Source of the DNA: Streptomyces sp. APSN-46.1
GTDB taxonomy: Bacteria > Actinomycetota > Actinomycetes > Streptomycetales > Streptomycetaceae
Length of the DNA: 64,000 nt
Direction of reading: 5' to 3'
Assembly (NCBI RefSeq): GCF_022815725.1
Contig: NZ_JALGRF010000002.1
Coordinates: 434,001 to 498,000 of the forward strand
The translations under genes and the position numbers were made by a program. Below, one piece after another: positions 1-10,242 of this stretch (positions are counted from its first letter, which is position 1; every line of letters begins with the position of its first letter). Under the pieces are notes generated by a model. It made no database searches. It saw only the letters and a list, made by a program, of their open reading frames with translations, and was not told the origin of the DNA.

Positions 1-111
1 CTTGGTTGCGCCGCACCCGCGTGGCGAACGCTTCGTGTGCGGCGCGGGGTGCCGGTCAGGAGCGGGAGAGAGGGCCCACTGGATCCCTACCCGGCGATCA
101 CATCAGGGAGC

Positions 112-378
112 TCAGCCCTGAAGGGTGGAAACCTTGGCAGCCAGCGCCGACTTCTTGTTGGCGGCGGCGTTCTTGTGGATGACACCCTTCGAGACGGCCT
201 TGTCGAGCGCACGAGCGGCGTCGCGGGAAGCCACGGTGGCCTTCTCGACGTCACCGGCGACGACGGCCTCGCGGGCCTTGCGGATCGCGGTCTTGAGCGA
301 GGACTTGACGGCCTTGTTGCGCAGGCGCGCCTTCTCGTTCGTCTTGTTCCGCTTGATCTGGGACTTGATGTTCGCCAC
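112..378 (-). CDS. rpsT: 30S ribosomal protein S20
   Basis: Primary 16S rRNA-binding protein of the small ribosomal subunit. The 88-residue, Lys/Arg/Ala-rich product starts [20 protein letters not shown] and has the usual S20 length and helical-bundle composition. It is monocistronic here and diverges from lepA across about 230 bp. The ATG at 378 is preceded by a modest purine-rich stretch. An imperfectly spaced inverted repeat lies in its leader (417-451). The identification is firm from the full-length sequence. Confidence 0.98.
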   Translation of the reverse strand: MANIKSQIKRNKTNEKARLRNKAVKSSLKTAIRKAREAVVAGDVEKATVASRDAARALDKAVSKGVIHKNAAANKKSALAAKVSTLQG

Positions 379-416
379 GAAAGAGCCTTTTCAGGTTCAG
401 AGTTTGATCTTCGGAT

Positions 417-451
417 TGTGTCTCGACAGCTGAGAGGGCATACGAGACACA
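417..451 (-). promoter_or_regulatory. Inverted repeat in the rpsT leader
   Basis: Nine-bp arms (TGTGTCTCG at 417-425 and its complement at 443-451) separated by 17 bp, 39-73 bp upstream of the rpsT ATG. It could be an mRNA stem in the S20 leader or an operator between rpsT and lepA. S20 is autoregulated in enteric bacteria, but nothing here proves the same mechanism. Confidence 0.35.
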
Positions 452-608
452 GCTGCCCAGGCTACCAGGCGCGCTCCGAGCAGCCCAAACCGAGCGCACT
501 GCCCCGTCCATGGGACGATGGGAGTCAGCGTAGAGATCCCAACAGATCCGACCAGGATCGACAACGCCCCCGACTGAGACCCGAGAATCCCGAGAATCAG
601 GACACTGC

Positions 609-2474
609 GTGCCCGCCATCCCCAGCCACGTGCCCGAGCCGAGCCGTACCGACCCGGCGCTGATCCGCAATTTCTGCATCATCGCGCACATCGACCACGG
701 CAAGTCGACCCTCGCCGACCGGATGCTCCAGCTCACCGGTGTGGTCGACCAGCGGCAGATGCGCGCCCAGTACCTCGACCGCATGGACATCGAGCGTGAG
801 CGCGGCATCACGATCAAGTCCCAGGCGGTCCGGCTGCCGTGGGCGCCCACCACGGGCGAGGGCCAGGGCAGCACCCACATCCTCAACATGATCGACACCC
901 CCGGGCACGTCGACTTCACCTACGAGGTTTCCCGCTCCCTCGCCGCGTGCGAGGGCACGGTCCTCCTGGTGGACGCCGCCCAGGGCATCGAGGCCCAGAC
1001 CCTCGCCAACCTGTACCTGGCGATGGAGAAGGACCTCGCGATCGTCCCGGTCCTGAACAAGATCGACCTGCCGGCCGCCCAGCCGGAGAAGTTCGCCGAG
1101 GAGCTCGCGAACCTGGTCGGCTGCCAGCCCGAGGACGTGCTGCGCGTCTCGGCGAAGACCGGTCTCGGCGTGGACGCGCTGCTCGACAAGATCGTCGCCA
1201 CGGTTCCGGCCCCGGTCGGCCCCAAGGACGCCCCCGCCCGCGCCATGATCTTCGACTCGGTCTACGACTCGTACCGCGGCGTCGTCACGTACGTCCGTGT
1301 GGTCGACGGCCAGCTCAACAAGCGCGAGCGCATCCGGATGATGTCCACCGGCGCCACGCACGAGCTGCTGGAGATCGGCGTCTCCTCCCCGGAGATGACC
1401 CCGGCCGACGGCATCGGCGTCGGCGAGGTGGGCTACATCATCACCGGCGTGAAGGACGTCCGTCAGTCCAAGGTCGGTGACACCATCACCAGCCTGCACA
1501 ACGGCGCGACCGAGGCCCTCGGCGGCTACAAGGACCCGCGGCCGATGGTCTTCTCGGGCCTCTACCCGCTCGACGGCTCGGACTACCCGGATCTGCGCGA
1601 GGCCCTGGACAAGCTCCAGCTCAACGACGCCGCGCTCGTCTACGAGCCGGAGACCTCGGCGGCGCTCGGCTTCGGCTTCCGCGTCGGCTTCCTCGGCCTG
1701 CTCCACCTGGACGTGGTGCGCGAGCGCCTGGAGCGCGAGTTCGGTCTCGACCTGATCGCCACCGCGCCGAACGTGGTCTACCGCGTCGTCCTGGAGGACG
1801 GCAAGGAGGTCACCGTCACCAACCCGAGCGAGTTCCCCGAGGGCAAGATCTCGGACGTGTTCGAGCCGGTCGTACGGGCCACCGTGCTCGCGCCCACCGA
1901 GTTCATCGGCGCGATCATGGAGCTTTGCCAGACCCGCCGCGGCACGCTCCTCGGCATGGACTACCTCTCCGAGGACCGCGTCGAGATCCGCTACACCCTC
2001 CCGCTCGCGGAGATCGTCTTCGACTTCTTCGACCAGCTGAAGTCCAAGACGCGCGGTTACGCCTCCCTCGACTACGAGCCCACCGGCGAGCAGTCCGGCA
2101 GCCTGGTCAAGGTGGACATCCTGCTGCACGGCGACAAGGTGGACGCCTTCTCCGCCGTCACGCACAAGGACGCGGCCTACGCGTACGGCGTGCGCCTGGT
2201 CGCCAAGCTGCGCGAGCTCATCCCGCGGCAGGCCTTCGAGGTGCCGATCCAGGCGGCCGTCGGCTCGCGGGTCATCGCCCGCGAGACCATCCGCGCGATC
2301 CGCAAGGACGTCCTCGCCAAGTGCTACGGCGGCGACATCTCCCGTAAGCGGAAGCTGCTGGAGAAGCAGAAGGAAGGCAAGAAGCGGATGAAGATGGTCG
2401 GCTCCGTGGAGGTCCCGCAGGAGGCCTTCATCGCGGTGCTGTCCAGCGACGAGTCCGGCGGCAAGAAGAAGTAG
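609..2474 (+). CDS. lepA: Elongation factor 4 (LepA), ribosome-associated GTPase
   Basis: Translational GTPase that acts on stalled or misassembled ribosomes. The 621-residue product from GTG 609 has the G1 motif AHIDHGKS at residues 26-33, the G3 motif DTPGH near residue 97 and the G4 motif NKID near 150, followed by EF-G-like domains II, III and V and the LepA-specific C-terminal domain ending in a Lys-rich tail. Length is normal for the family. It stands alone, diverging from rpsT, and is followed by a strong hairpin terminator. Confidence 0.97.
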   Translation: MPAIPSHVPEPSRTDPALIRNFCIIAHIDHGKSTLADRMLQLTGVVDQRQMRAQYLDRMDIERERGITIKSQAVRLPWAPTTGEGQGSTHILNMIDTPGHVDFTYEVSRSLAACEGTVLLVDAAQGIEAQTLANLYLAMEKDLAIVPVLNKIDLPAAQPEKFAEELANLVGCQPEDVLRVSAKTGLGVDALLDKIVATVPAPVGPKDAPARAMIFDSVYDSYRGVVTYVRVVDGQLNKRERIRMMSTGATHELLEIGVSSPEMTPADGIGVGEVGYIITGVKDVRQSKVGDTITSLHNGATEALGGYKDPRPMVFSGLYPLDGSDYPDLREALDKLQLNDAALVYEPETSAALGFGFRVGFLGLLHLDVVRERLEREFGLDLIATAPNVVYRVVLEDGKEVTVTNPSEFPEGKISDVFEPVVRATVLAPTEFIGAIMELCQTRRGTLLGMDYLSEDRVEIRYTLPLAEIVFDFFDQLKSKTRGYASLDYEPTGEQSGSLVKVDILLHGDKVDAFSAVTHKDAAYAYGVRLVAKLRELIPRQAFEVPIQAAVGSRVIARETIRAIRKDVLAKCYGGDISRKRKLLEKQKEGKKRMKMVGSVEVPQEAFIAVLSSDESGGKKK

Positions 2475-2484
2475 CGGCTGTATG

Positions 2485-2524
2485 CGAAACAGGCCCCCGT
2501 GCGGACGCGCGGGGGCCTGTTTCG
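2485..2524 (+). terminator. Rho-independent-type terminator after lepA
   Basis: Perfect 15-bp arms (CGAAACAGGCCCCCG at 2485-2499 and its complement at 2510-2524) around a 10-nt loop, beginning 10 bp after the lepA stop. No long T-run follows, as is usual in Streptomyces. Confidence 0.85.
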
Positions 2525-2586
2525 TTATGAATCGGCCGCACGCGGGCTCTTACGCGCCAGGCGGAGGGCCCCTAGTCTGATCATTG

Positions 2587-2648
2587 GTTACTCGCCAGTT
2601 ACAAGAACGCGAGTCACTGTTCAGCCTTGAGTCACCGCCCTGAGTCAC
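2587..2648 (+). promoter_or_regulatory. Direct repeats upstream of the acyl-CoA ligase
   Basis: Two GTTAC motifs at 2587 and 2598 (11-bp period), then three GAGTCAC motifs at 2611, 2629 and 2642, all within about 100 bp before the GTG start at 2690. They look like binding sites for one or more regulators. The 11-bp GTTAC period is reminiscent of PhoP-type direct repeats but the core does not match GTTCACC, so no regulator is assigned. Confidence 0.3.
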
Positions 2649-2689
2649 TTGCCCAATGCAGGCCCTGCCGCGTGGTCCGGAGGACGTCC

Positions 2690-4579
<1,890 letters not shown>

Positions 4580-4606
4580 CGGCCGCGGCGAGCGGGACGG
4601 GGCGGG

Positions 4607-4628
4607 GCGGGGCGGCGGGCCGCCCCGC
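4607..4628 (+). terminator. GC hairpin after the acyl-CoA ligase
   Basis: Perfect 10-bp self-complementary arms (GCGGGGCGGC at 4607-4616 and its complement at 4619-4628) with a tight loop, 28 bp after the stop. It lies in a G-run (GGGGC repeated) and may act as a transcriptional terminator. Confidence 0.6.
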
Positions 4629-4711
4629 GCACCCCCGCCGTCCTCGCGTCGCCGCGGCCGCCCGCCCCGGCGCCCCCGGCGGCACGCGTAAACGACCTTG
4701 GGGCGGTGCGG

Positions 4712-4717
4712 GACAAT
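4712..4717 (+). promoter_or_regulatory. -10 element of a leaderless hemW promoter
   Basis: GACAAT followed by exactly 6 nt and then the hemW ATG at 4724, which places the transcription start at or next to the start codon. The same arrangement precedes recO and dusB. There is no Shine-Dalgarno sequence, which supports leaderless translation. Confidence 0.6.
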
Positions 4718-4723
4718 GGGCTC

Positions 4724-5956
4724 ATGCCTTCCGCACTGCCCGACGGTGAACCCATGCCCGAAGACGGCTCGCTGCCGTCGCACGCCCTGGCGGGTGCCGG
4801 GGACCGGCCGCTCGGGTTCTACCTGCACGTCCCGTACTGCGCCACGCGCTGCGGGTACTGCGACTTCAACACCTACACGGCGACCGAGCTGCGGGGCACG
4901 GGCGGTGTGCTCGCCTCGCGGGAGAACTACGCCGACACCTTGATCGACGAGGTCCGCCTCGCCCGGAAGGTGCTCGGGGACGACCCCCGGGCCGTACGGA
5001 CGGTGTTCGTCGGCGGCGGCACGCCGACGCTGCTGCCCGCCGGGGACCTCGTACGGATGCTCGCGGCGATCCGGGACGAGTTCGGCCTGGCGGAGGACGC
5101 CGAGATCACCACGGAGGCCAACCCGGAGTCGGTCGATCCGCGGTACCTGGCGGAGCTGCGGGCCGGGGGCTTCAACCGGATCTCGTTCGGCATGCAGAGC
5201 GCGAAGCAGCACGTCCTGAAGGTGCTGGACCGCACGCACACGCCGGGGCGGCCGGAGGCGTGTGTGGCGGAGGCGCGGGCGGCGGGGTTCGAGCACGTCA
5301 ACCTGGACCTGATCTACGGCACCCCCGGGGAATCCGACGAGGACTGGCGGGCGTCGCTCTCCGCCGCGCTGGGGGCCGGGCCCGACCACATCTCGGCGTA
5401 CGCGCTGATCGTGGAGGAGGGCACCCAGCTGGCGCGGCGGATCCGGCGGGGCGAGGTCCCGATGACGGACGACGACGTCCACGCGGACCGCTACCTGATC
5501 GCGGACTCGGTCATGGCCGAGGCGGGCTACTCCTGGTACGAGGTGTCGAACTGGGCCACCTCGGAGGCCGGGCGGTGCCTGCACAACGAGCTGTACTGGC
5601 GCGGGGCCGACTGGTGGGGCGCGGGGCCGGGTGCGCACTCGCACGTGGGCGGGGTCCGCTGGTGGAACGTGAAGCACCCCGGCGCGTATGCCGCGGCGCT
5701 GGCGGAGGGGCGGTCGCCGGGCGCGGGGCGGGAGCTCCTGTCGGAGGAGGACCGGCGGGTGGAGCGGATCCTGCTGGAGCTGCGGCTGGTGGACGGCATC
5801 CCGCTGTCTTTGCTCGCGCCGGCGGGGCTGGTGGCGTCCCGCCGGGCCCTGGCCGATGGGCTGCTGGACCCGGGCCCGTACGAGGCGGGGCGGGCTGTGC
5901 TGACCCTGCGGGGGCGGCTGCTGGCCGATGCGGTGGTCCGGGACCTGGTCGATTAG
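4724..5956 (+). CDS. hemW: Radical SAM heme chaperone HemW
   Basis: HemW is a heme-binding radical SAM protein thought to deliver heme to cytochromes; older annotations call it oxygen-independent coproporphyrinogen III oxidase-like. The 410-residue product has the cluster motif CATRCGYC around residues 36-43, the GGGTPT motif, and HNELYW, which matches the HNxxYW motif that separates HemW from true HemN. The ATG at 4724 is preferred over GTG 4706 because it sits directly after a leaderless -10 element. Genes downstream are convergent, so it is monocistronic. It lies upstream of hrcA-dnaJ, a common neighbourhood in actinobacteria. Confidence 0.93.
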   Translation: MPSALPDGEPMPEDGSLPSHALAGAGDRPLGFYLHVPYCATRCGYCDFNTYTATELRGTGGVLASRENYADTLIDEVRLARKVLGDDPRAVRTVFVGGGTPTLLPAGDLVRMLAAIRDEFGLAEDAEITTEANPESVDPRYLAELRAGGFNRISFGMQSAKQHVLKVLDRTHTPGRPEACVAEARAAGFEHVNLDLIYGTPGESDEDWRASLSAALGAGPDHISAYALIVEEGTQLARRIRRGEVPMTDDDVHADRYLIADSVMAEAGYSWYEVSNWATSEAGRCLHNELYWRGADWWGAGPGAHSHVGGVRWWNVKHPGAYAAALAEGRSPGAGRELLSEEDRRVERILLELRLVDGIPLSLLAPAGLVASRRALADGLLDPGPYEAGRAVLTLRGRLLADAVVRDLVD

Positions 5957-6000
5957 CCCTGCGGGCCGGCTTCCTGGGGCTCTGCCCCAGACCCCGCGCC

Positions 6001-6110
6001 TCAAACGCCGGCGGGGCTGGAGGTGGCCGGGCTGGGGTGGGTGCCTCAAACGCCGGCGGGGCTGGGTGTGGCCTGGCTGAGGTGGGCGCGTCAAACGCCG
6101 GCGGGGCTGG
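6001..6110. repeat. Three tandem 45-bp copies of the TCAAACGCCGG intergenic repeat
   Basis: The 20-bp core TCAAACGCCGGCGGGGCTGG occurs at 6001, 6046 and 6091, exactly 45 bp apart, between the convergent ends of hemW and the DUF3097 gene. The third copy supplies the last codons and the TGA stop of the DUF3097 gene (PSPAGV then stop). Related copies occur at 18743-18880, 22893 and, degenerate, about 12074. The GC-rich cores could also help terminate transcription from both sides. Confidence 0.85.
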
Positions 6111-6924
6111 GTGTTGTGACGTGGTCGATCAGGTGTTCCACCGAGCCCAGGAGGGTCGGTTCGAGGTCCTTGTACGAGGTCACCTTGGACAGGATGTGCT
6201 GCCAGGCGGCCCCGGTGTTCTCCGGCCAGCCCAGGGCCCGGCAGATGCCCGTCTTCCAGTCCTGGCCCGGCGGGATCACCGGCCACGCCGCGATGCCCAG
6301 CGCGGCCGGCTTCACCGCCTGCCAGACGTCCACGTACGGGTGGCCCACCACCAGGACGTGCTCCGAGGTCACCGCCGCCGCGATACGGGACTCCTTCGAC
6401 CCCGGCACCAGATGGTCCACCAGGACCCCCAGCCGGGCGTCCGCCGCGGGCGCGAAGTCCGCCACGACGGCCGGGAGGTCGTCGATGCCCTCCAGGTACT
6501 CCACCACCACGCCCTCGATGCGCAGGTCGTCGCCCCACACCCGCTCGACCAGCTCGGCGTCATGGCGGCCCTCCACGTAGATCCGGCCCGCCCTCGCCAC
6601 CCGGGCCCGCGCCCCCGGGACGGCCAGTGAGCCCGACGCCGTCCGGAGCGGGGAGGCGGAAGGGGAGGCGGAAGTGGAAGCCCGCGCCGGGCGGGTCAGG
6701 GTGACCACCGCCCCCTCCAGCAGGAATCCCCTGGGCTCCAGCGGGAACACCCGCCGCTTGCCGAAGCGGTCCTCCAGCGTCACCGTGCCCGCCTCGCAGG
6801 CCACCACCGCGCCGCAGAAGTCGGTACCGGCCACTTCCACCACCAGGCCGGGATCCGCCGCCACCTCCGGCACGGACTTGGCACGCTTCCACTGCGGGGT
6901 CAGGTCGGGGGAGTACTCGCGCAT
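6091..6924 (-). CDS. DUF3097 family protein
   Basis: Conserved actinobacterial protein of unknown function, 277 residues, starting MREYSPDLTPQWKRAKSVPE. The N-terminal part is beta-rich; the middle contains RIYVEGRHDAELVERVWGDD, which resembles a TOPRIM-like acidic patch (E..D.E), followed by a conserved HPYVDVWQAVKP segment. The resemblance to TOPRIM is my inference only. ATG 6924 was preferred over GTG 7002 because conserved sequence begins there. The C-terminus lies inside the third copy of the intergenic repeat. It may follow the MBL-fold gene in one transcript (28-bp gap). Confidence 0.85.
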   Translation of the reverse strand: MREYSPDLTPQWKRAKSVPEVAADPGLVVEVAGTDFCGAVVACEAGTVTLEDRFGKRRVFPLEPRGFLLEGAVVTLTRPARASTSASPSASPLRTASGSLAVPGARARVARAGRIYVEGRHDAELVERVWGDDLRIEGVVVEYLEGIDDLPAVVADFAPAADARLGVLVDHLVPGSKESRIAAAVTSEHVLVVGHPYVDVWQAVKPAALGIAAWPVIPPGQDWKTGICRALGWPENTGAAWQHILSKVTSYKDLEPTLLGSVEHLIDHVTTPSPAGV

Positions 6925-6952
6925 CCGGCCGACAGTAGAAGAGAGCCCGCCC

Positions 6953-7681
6953 TCAGCGGCCCGACACGCCGAACTGCGCCCGCAGTGTGTCCCGTTGCGC
7001 ACGGACGAACGCCGCCGGGACCACCGCTCCGTGACCCGGCACGTACAGTGCGTCGTCCCCGCCCAGCGACAGCAGCCGGTCCAGCGCGGCCGGCCACTGC
7101 CGCGGCACCGCGTCCGGGCCCACCGACGGGTCGCCCGACTCCTCCACCAGATCCCCGCAGAACACCACCTCCCGCGCGCCCGGCACGAACACCGCCAGGT
7201 CGTGCCGGGTGTGCCCGGGCCCGACGTTCGCGAGCAGCACCTGGACCCCGCCCAGCTCCAGCGTCCACTCGCCCGACACCAGATGCTTCGGCGTCACCAG
7301 CCGATCCACCGCCTCGGCCGCCTCGGCCTCCGCCAGTCCTTGCCGCACCGCGTCCCCGCGCAGCTCGTCGCGCTCCACCGCCAGCAGCGCGTCCAGCCCG
7401 ACCGCCCCGTACACCTCGGCTCCGGGGGAGAAGGCGGCCGCGCCGAGCACGTGATCGAAATGGCCGTGGGTGAATGCGATATGGGTCACGCTCCGCCCGG
7501 TCAGCCGCTCCGCCTCGGCCCGTACCTCCGCGCCCTCCCGTACGCACGATCCGGGGTCGATCAGGAGGACCGACTCGTCCCCCACCACCAGTCCCACCGT
7601 GCAGTCCCACACCGGGAGACGGCGCCGGCCGGCCCGCCCGGTCAACCGCTCCCAGCCCGCCTCTTCCCATCGGACGTCCAT
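6953..7681 (-). CDS. MBL-fold metallo-hydrolase
   Basis: Metallo-beta-lactamase fold hydrolase of 242 residues. The metal motif THGHFDHV is near residues 72-79, with later ligands in GPGHTRHD, the CGDLVEESGDP aspartate segment and VPGHG. This is the cyclase/glyoxalase II-like branch, whose substrate cannot be read from sequence. It lies 28 bp upstream of the DUF3097 gene on the same strand, so the two are probably cotranscribed, and it diverges from hrcA with the CIRCE operator between them. Confidence 0.88.
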   Translation of the reverse strand: MDVRWEEAGWERLTGRAGRRRLPVWDCTVGLVVGDESVLLIDPGSCVREGAEVRAEAERLTGRSVTHIAFTHGHFDHVLGAAAFSPGAEVYGAVGLDALLAVERDELRGDAVRQGLAEAEAAEAVDRLVTPKHLVSGEWTLELGGVQVLLANVGPGHTRHDLAVFVPGAREVVFCGDLVEESGDPSVGPDAVPRQWPAALDRLLSLGGDDALYVPGHGAVVPAAFVRAQRDTLRAQFGVSGR

Positions 7682-7745
7682 GCCGCGACGCTACCCGAGC
7701 GACGTCCCCGCGCGACCTTCCCGGCGATCTCCCGAGCGACCGCCC

Positions 7746-7776
7746 TTGCCTCCCGCGTACTACCCGGCCGTACACT
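7746..7776 (+). promoter_or_regulatory. Candidate hrcA promoter
   Basis: TTGCCT at 7746-7751 and TACACT at 7771-7776 with a 19-bp spacer, placing the start of transcription just before the CIRCE element. The spacer is slightly long, so the -35 assignment is tentative. Confidence 0.4.
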
Positions 7777-7790
7777 GACCGGGGGATCTC

Positions 7791-7815
7791 TGGCACTCGT
7801 ACGCCATGAGTGCCA
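7791..7815 (+). promoter_or_regulatory. CIRCE element, HrcA operator
   Basis: TGGCACTC at 7791-7798, a 9-nt spacer, then GAGTGCCA at 7808-7815: perfect 8-bp arms matching the CIRCE consensus GCACTC-N9-GAGTGC. It lies 69 bp before the hrcA start and just after the candidate promoter, so HrcA should autoregulate the hrcA-dnaJ operon. Confidence 0.93.
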
Positions 7816-7883
7816 ACAGTCACCGCAGTCGGCCGCGACCGCGGGCCGACTACGACCACGCATCAGAGCTGGAGGTGTGCGCG

Positions 7884-8900
7884 ATGCTCAGCGAACGCAG
7901 ACTCGAAGTGCTGCGCGCCATCGTCCAGGACTACGTCGGGACGGAGGAGCCGGTCGGCTCCAAGGCGCTCACCGAGCGGCACCGGCTCGGCGTCTCGCCC
8001 GCCACCGTGCGCAACGACATGGCCGTGCTGGAGGACGAGGGCTACATCGCCCAGCCCCACACCAGCGCGGGCCGGATCCCCACCGACAAGGGCTACCGCC
8101 TTTTCGTCGACAAGCTGGCGGGCGTCAAGCCGCTGTCGACGCCCGAGCGCCGGGCCATCCAGAACTTCCTCGACGGCGCCGTCGACCTCGATGACGTGGT
8201 CGGCCGTACGGTCCGGCTGCTCGCGCAGCTCACCCGGCAGGTGGCCGTCGTCCAGTACCCGTCGCTGACCCGCTCCACCGTCCGCCACGTCGAGCTGCTG
8301 TCGCTGGCCCCGGCCCGGCTGATGCTCGTACTGATCACGGACACCGGGCGGGTGGAGCAGCGGCTCGTGGACTGCCAGGCGCCCTTCGGCGAGACCTCCC
8401 TCGCCGATCTGCGGGCGCGGCTCAACAGCCGGGTCGTCGGCCGTCGGTTCACCGACGTGCCGCAGCTCGTGCAGGACCTCCCCGAATCCTTCGAGGCGGA
8501 GGACCGGGGCACGGTCTCCACCGTGCTCGCCACCCTCCTCGAAACCCTGGTCGAGGAGGCCGAGGAGCGGCTGATGATCGGCGGCACCGCCAATCTCACC
8601 CGCTTCGGACATGATTTCCCCCTGACGATCAGGCCGGTGCTCGAAGCGCTGGAGGAGCAGGTCGTGCTCCTCAAGCTGCTGGGCGAGGCCAATGAGTCGG
8701 GGATGGCCGTGAAGATCGGGCATGAGAATGCCTACGAGGGACTGAACTCCACGTCCGTCGTCTCGGTCGGCTACGGTTCGGGCGGCGAAACAGTCGCCAA
8801 ACTCGGCGTGGTCGGACCGACCCGCATGGACTACCCCGGAACGATGGGAGCGGTACGCGCAGTGGCACGTTACGTCGGACAGATCCTGGCGGAGTCGTAA
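7884..8900 (+). CDS. hrcA: Heat-inducible transcriptional repressor HrcA
   Basis: Repressor that binds CIRCE operators and releases them on heat shock when GroEL is titrated. The 338-residue product begins [20 protein letters not shown], has an N-terminal winged helix and the conserved segment EPVGSKAL, and a C-terminal domain with the [20 protein letters not shown] signature. ATG 7884 has GGAGGTG 7 bp upstream; the in-frame ATG at 7806 falls inside the operator and is rejected. The stop TAA directly abuts the dnaJ GTG. Confidence 0.97.
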   Translation: MLSERRLEVLRAIVQDYVGTEEPVGSKALTERHRLGVSPATVRNDMAVLEDEGYIAQPHTSAGRIPTDKGYRLFVDKLAGVKPLSTPERRAIQNFLDGAVDLDDVVGRTVRLLAQLTRQVAVVQYPSLTRSTVRHVELLSLAPARLMLVLITDTGRVEQRLVDCQAPFGETSLADLRARLNSRVVGRRFTDVPQLVQDLPESFEAEDRGTVSTVLATLLETLVEEAEERLMIGGTANLTRFGHDFPLTIRPVLEALEEQVVLLKLLGEANESGMAVKIGHENAYEGLNSTSVVSVGYGSGGETVAKLGVVGPTRMDYPGTMGAVRAVARYVGQILAES

Positions 8901-10040
8901 GTGGCCACGGACTACTACGCCGTTCTCGGCGTGCGCCGCGACGCATCGCAGGACGAGATCAAGAAGGCCTTCCGCCGCCTCGCCCGTGAACTCCACCCGG
9001 ATGTGAATCCGGACCCGAAGACGCAAGAGCGCTTCAAGGAGATCAACGCGGCGTACGAGGTCCTCTCGGACCCGCAGAAGAAGCAGGTCTTCGACCTCGG
9101 TGGCGACCCGCTGTCCTCCTCGGGCGGCGGTGGCGGCGCGGGCGGATTCGGTGCGGGCGGCTTCGGCAACTTCTCCGACATCATGGACGCCTTCTTCGGC
9201 CAGGCCTCGCAGCGCGGCCCGCGCTCGCGGACCCGGCGCGGCCAGGACGCGATGATCCGCCTGGATCTGGAGCTGGACGAGGCGGCCTTCGGGACGACCA
9301 AGGACATCCAGGTCGACACGGCGGTCGTCTGCAACACCTGCTCCGGCGAGGGCGCCGCCCCCGGCACCTCGGCGCAGACATGTGACATGTGCCGCGGTCG
9401 CGGTGAGGTCTCACAGGTCACCCGGTCCTTCCTGGGCCAGGTCATGACCTCGCGCCCCTGCCCGCAGTGCCAGGGCTTCGGCACCGTGGTCCCGACCCCG
9501 TGCCCCGAGTGCGCGGGCGACGGCCGGGTCCGCTCCCGCCGCAGCCTCACGGTCAAGATCCCGGCCGGCGTCGAGAACGGCACCCGGATCCAGCTCGCGG
9601 GCGAGGGCGAGGTCGGCCCCGGCGGCGGCCCCGCCGGCGACCTGTACGTGGAGATCCACGAGCTGCCGCACCCGACCTTCCAGCGGCGCGGGGACGACCT
9701 GCACTGCACGGTCACCCTCCCCATGACGGCCGCGGCCCTCGGCACCAAGTGCCCGCTGGAGACGCTGGACGGCCTGGAGGAGATCGACATCCGGCCCGGC
9801 ACCGGTTCCGGCCAGTCGATCCCGCTGCACGGGCGCGGCGTCACGCACCTGCGGGGCGGCGGGCGCGGCGACCTGATCGTCCACGTCGAGGTCACCACCC
9901 CGACCAAGCTGGACGCCCAGCAGGAGGACCTGCTGCGCCAGCTGGCGAAGCTGCGCGGCGAGGAGCGGCCGATGGGCCAGTTCGCGCCGGGTCAGCAGGG
10001 GCTGTTCAGCCGGCTGAAGGACGCGTTCAACGGCCGCTGA
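8901..10040 (+). CDS. dnaJ: Molecular chaperone DnaJ (second actinobacterial copy type)
   Basis: Type I J-protein co-chaperone of DnaK. The 379-residue product has a J domain with HPD at residues 32-34, a Gly-rich segment near 75-95, and four CxxCxGxG zinc repeats (CNTCSGEG, CDMCRGRG, CPQCQGFG, CPECAGDG) between about residues 143 and 210, then the substrate-binding C-terminal beta domains. GTG 8901 follows the hrcA stop with no gap, so the genes are translationally coupled and under CIRCE control. Location after hrcA distinguishes it from the dnaK-linked dnaJ1. Confidence 0.97.
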   Translation: MATDYYAVLGVRRDASQDEIKKAFRRLARELHPDVNPDPKTQERFKEINAAYEVLSDPQKKQVFDLGGDPLSSSGGGGGAGGFGAGGFGNFSDIMDAFFGQASQRGPRSRTRRGQDAMIRLDLELDEAAFGTTKDIQVDTAVVCNTCSGEGAAPGTSAQTCDMCRGRGEVSQVTRSFLGQVMTSRPCPQCQGFGTVVPTPCPECAGDGRVRSRRSLTVKIPAGVENGTRIQLAGEGEVGPGGGPAGDLYVEIHELPHPTFQRRGDDLHCTVTLPMTAAALGTKCPLETLDGLEEIDIRPGTGSGQSIPLHGRGVTHLRGGGRGDLIVHVEVTTPTKLDAQQEDLLRQLAKLRGEERPMGQFAPGQQGLFSRLKDAFNGR

Positions 10041-10087
10041 CGCCCTCGGCGGGCCGGCCTGCCGCCCGCCGTACGCCGTAAGGCCTT

Positions 10088-10121
10088 CGAGCCCGGTCCG
10101 GAACGTCCCGGACCGGGCTCG
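10088..10121 (+). terminator. Terminator of the hrcA-dnaJ operon
   Basis: Perfect 14-bp arms (CGAGCCCGGTCCGG at 10088-10101 and its complement at 10108-10121) around a 6-nt loop, 48 bp after the dnaJ stop. Confidence 0.85.
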
Positions 10122-10242
10122 ACGCCTTCGCGGCGGGCCCCTGGCGGGCCCCTGGCGTGTTTCGGCCGCACCCGGGAAGCGGACTATGCCAGGCGAATGC
10201 CATGATTCGGCCCCGTGAGCGGGACATGGCACGATGCAGTCC

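Noticed and set aside
1..111. Gene in the first 111 bases
   Set aside because: No conserved frame or RNA gene is visible; it is the region downstream of rpsT.
597..2165. Long minus-strand frame (522 codons) opposite lepA
   Set aside because: It is the complement of a well-conserved gene, shows no family resemblance, and long antisense frames are normal at this GC content.
2587..2602. PHO box
   Set aside because: The 11-bp period fits but the GTTAC core does not match GTTCACC.
7806..7883. N-terminally extended HrcA from ATG 7806
   Set aside because: The ATG lies inside the CIRCE operator and has no ribosome site, while ATG 7884 has GGAGGTG.
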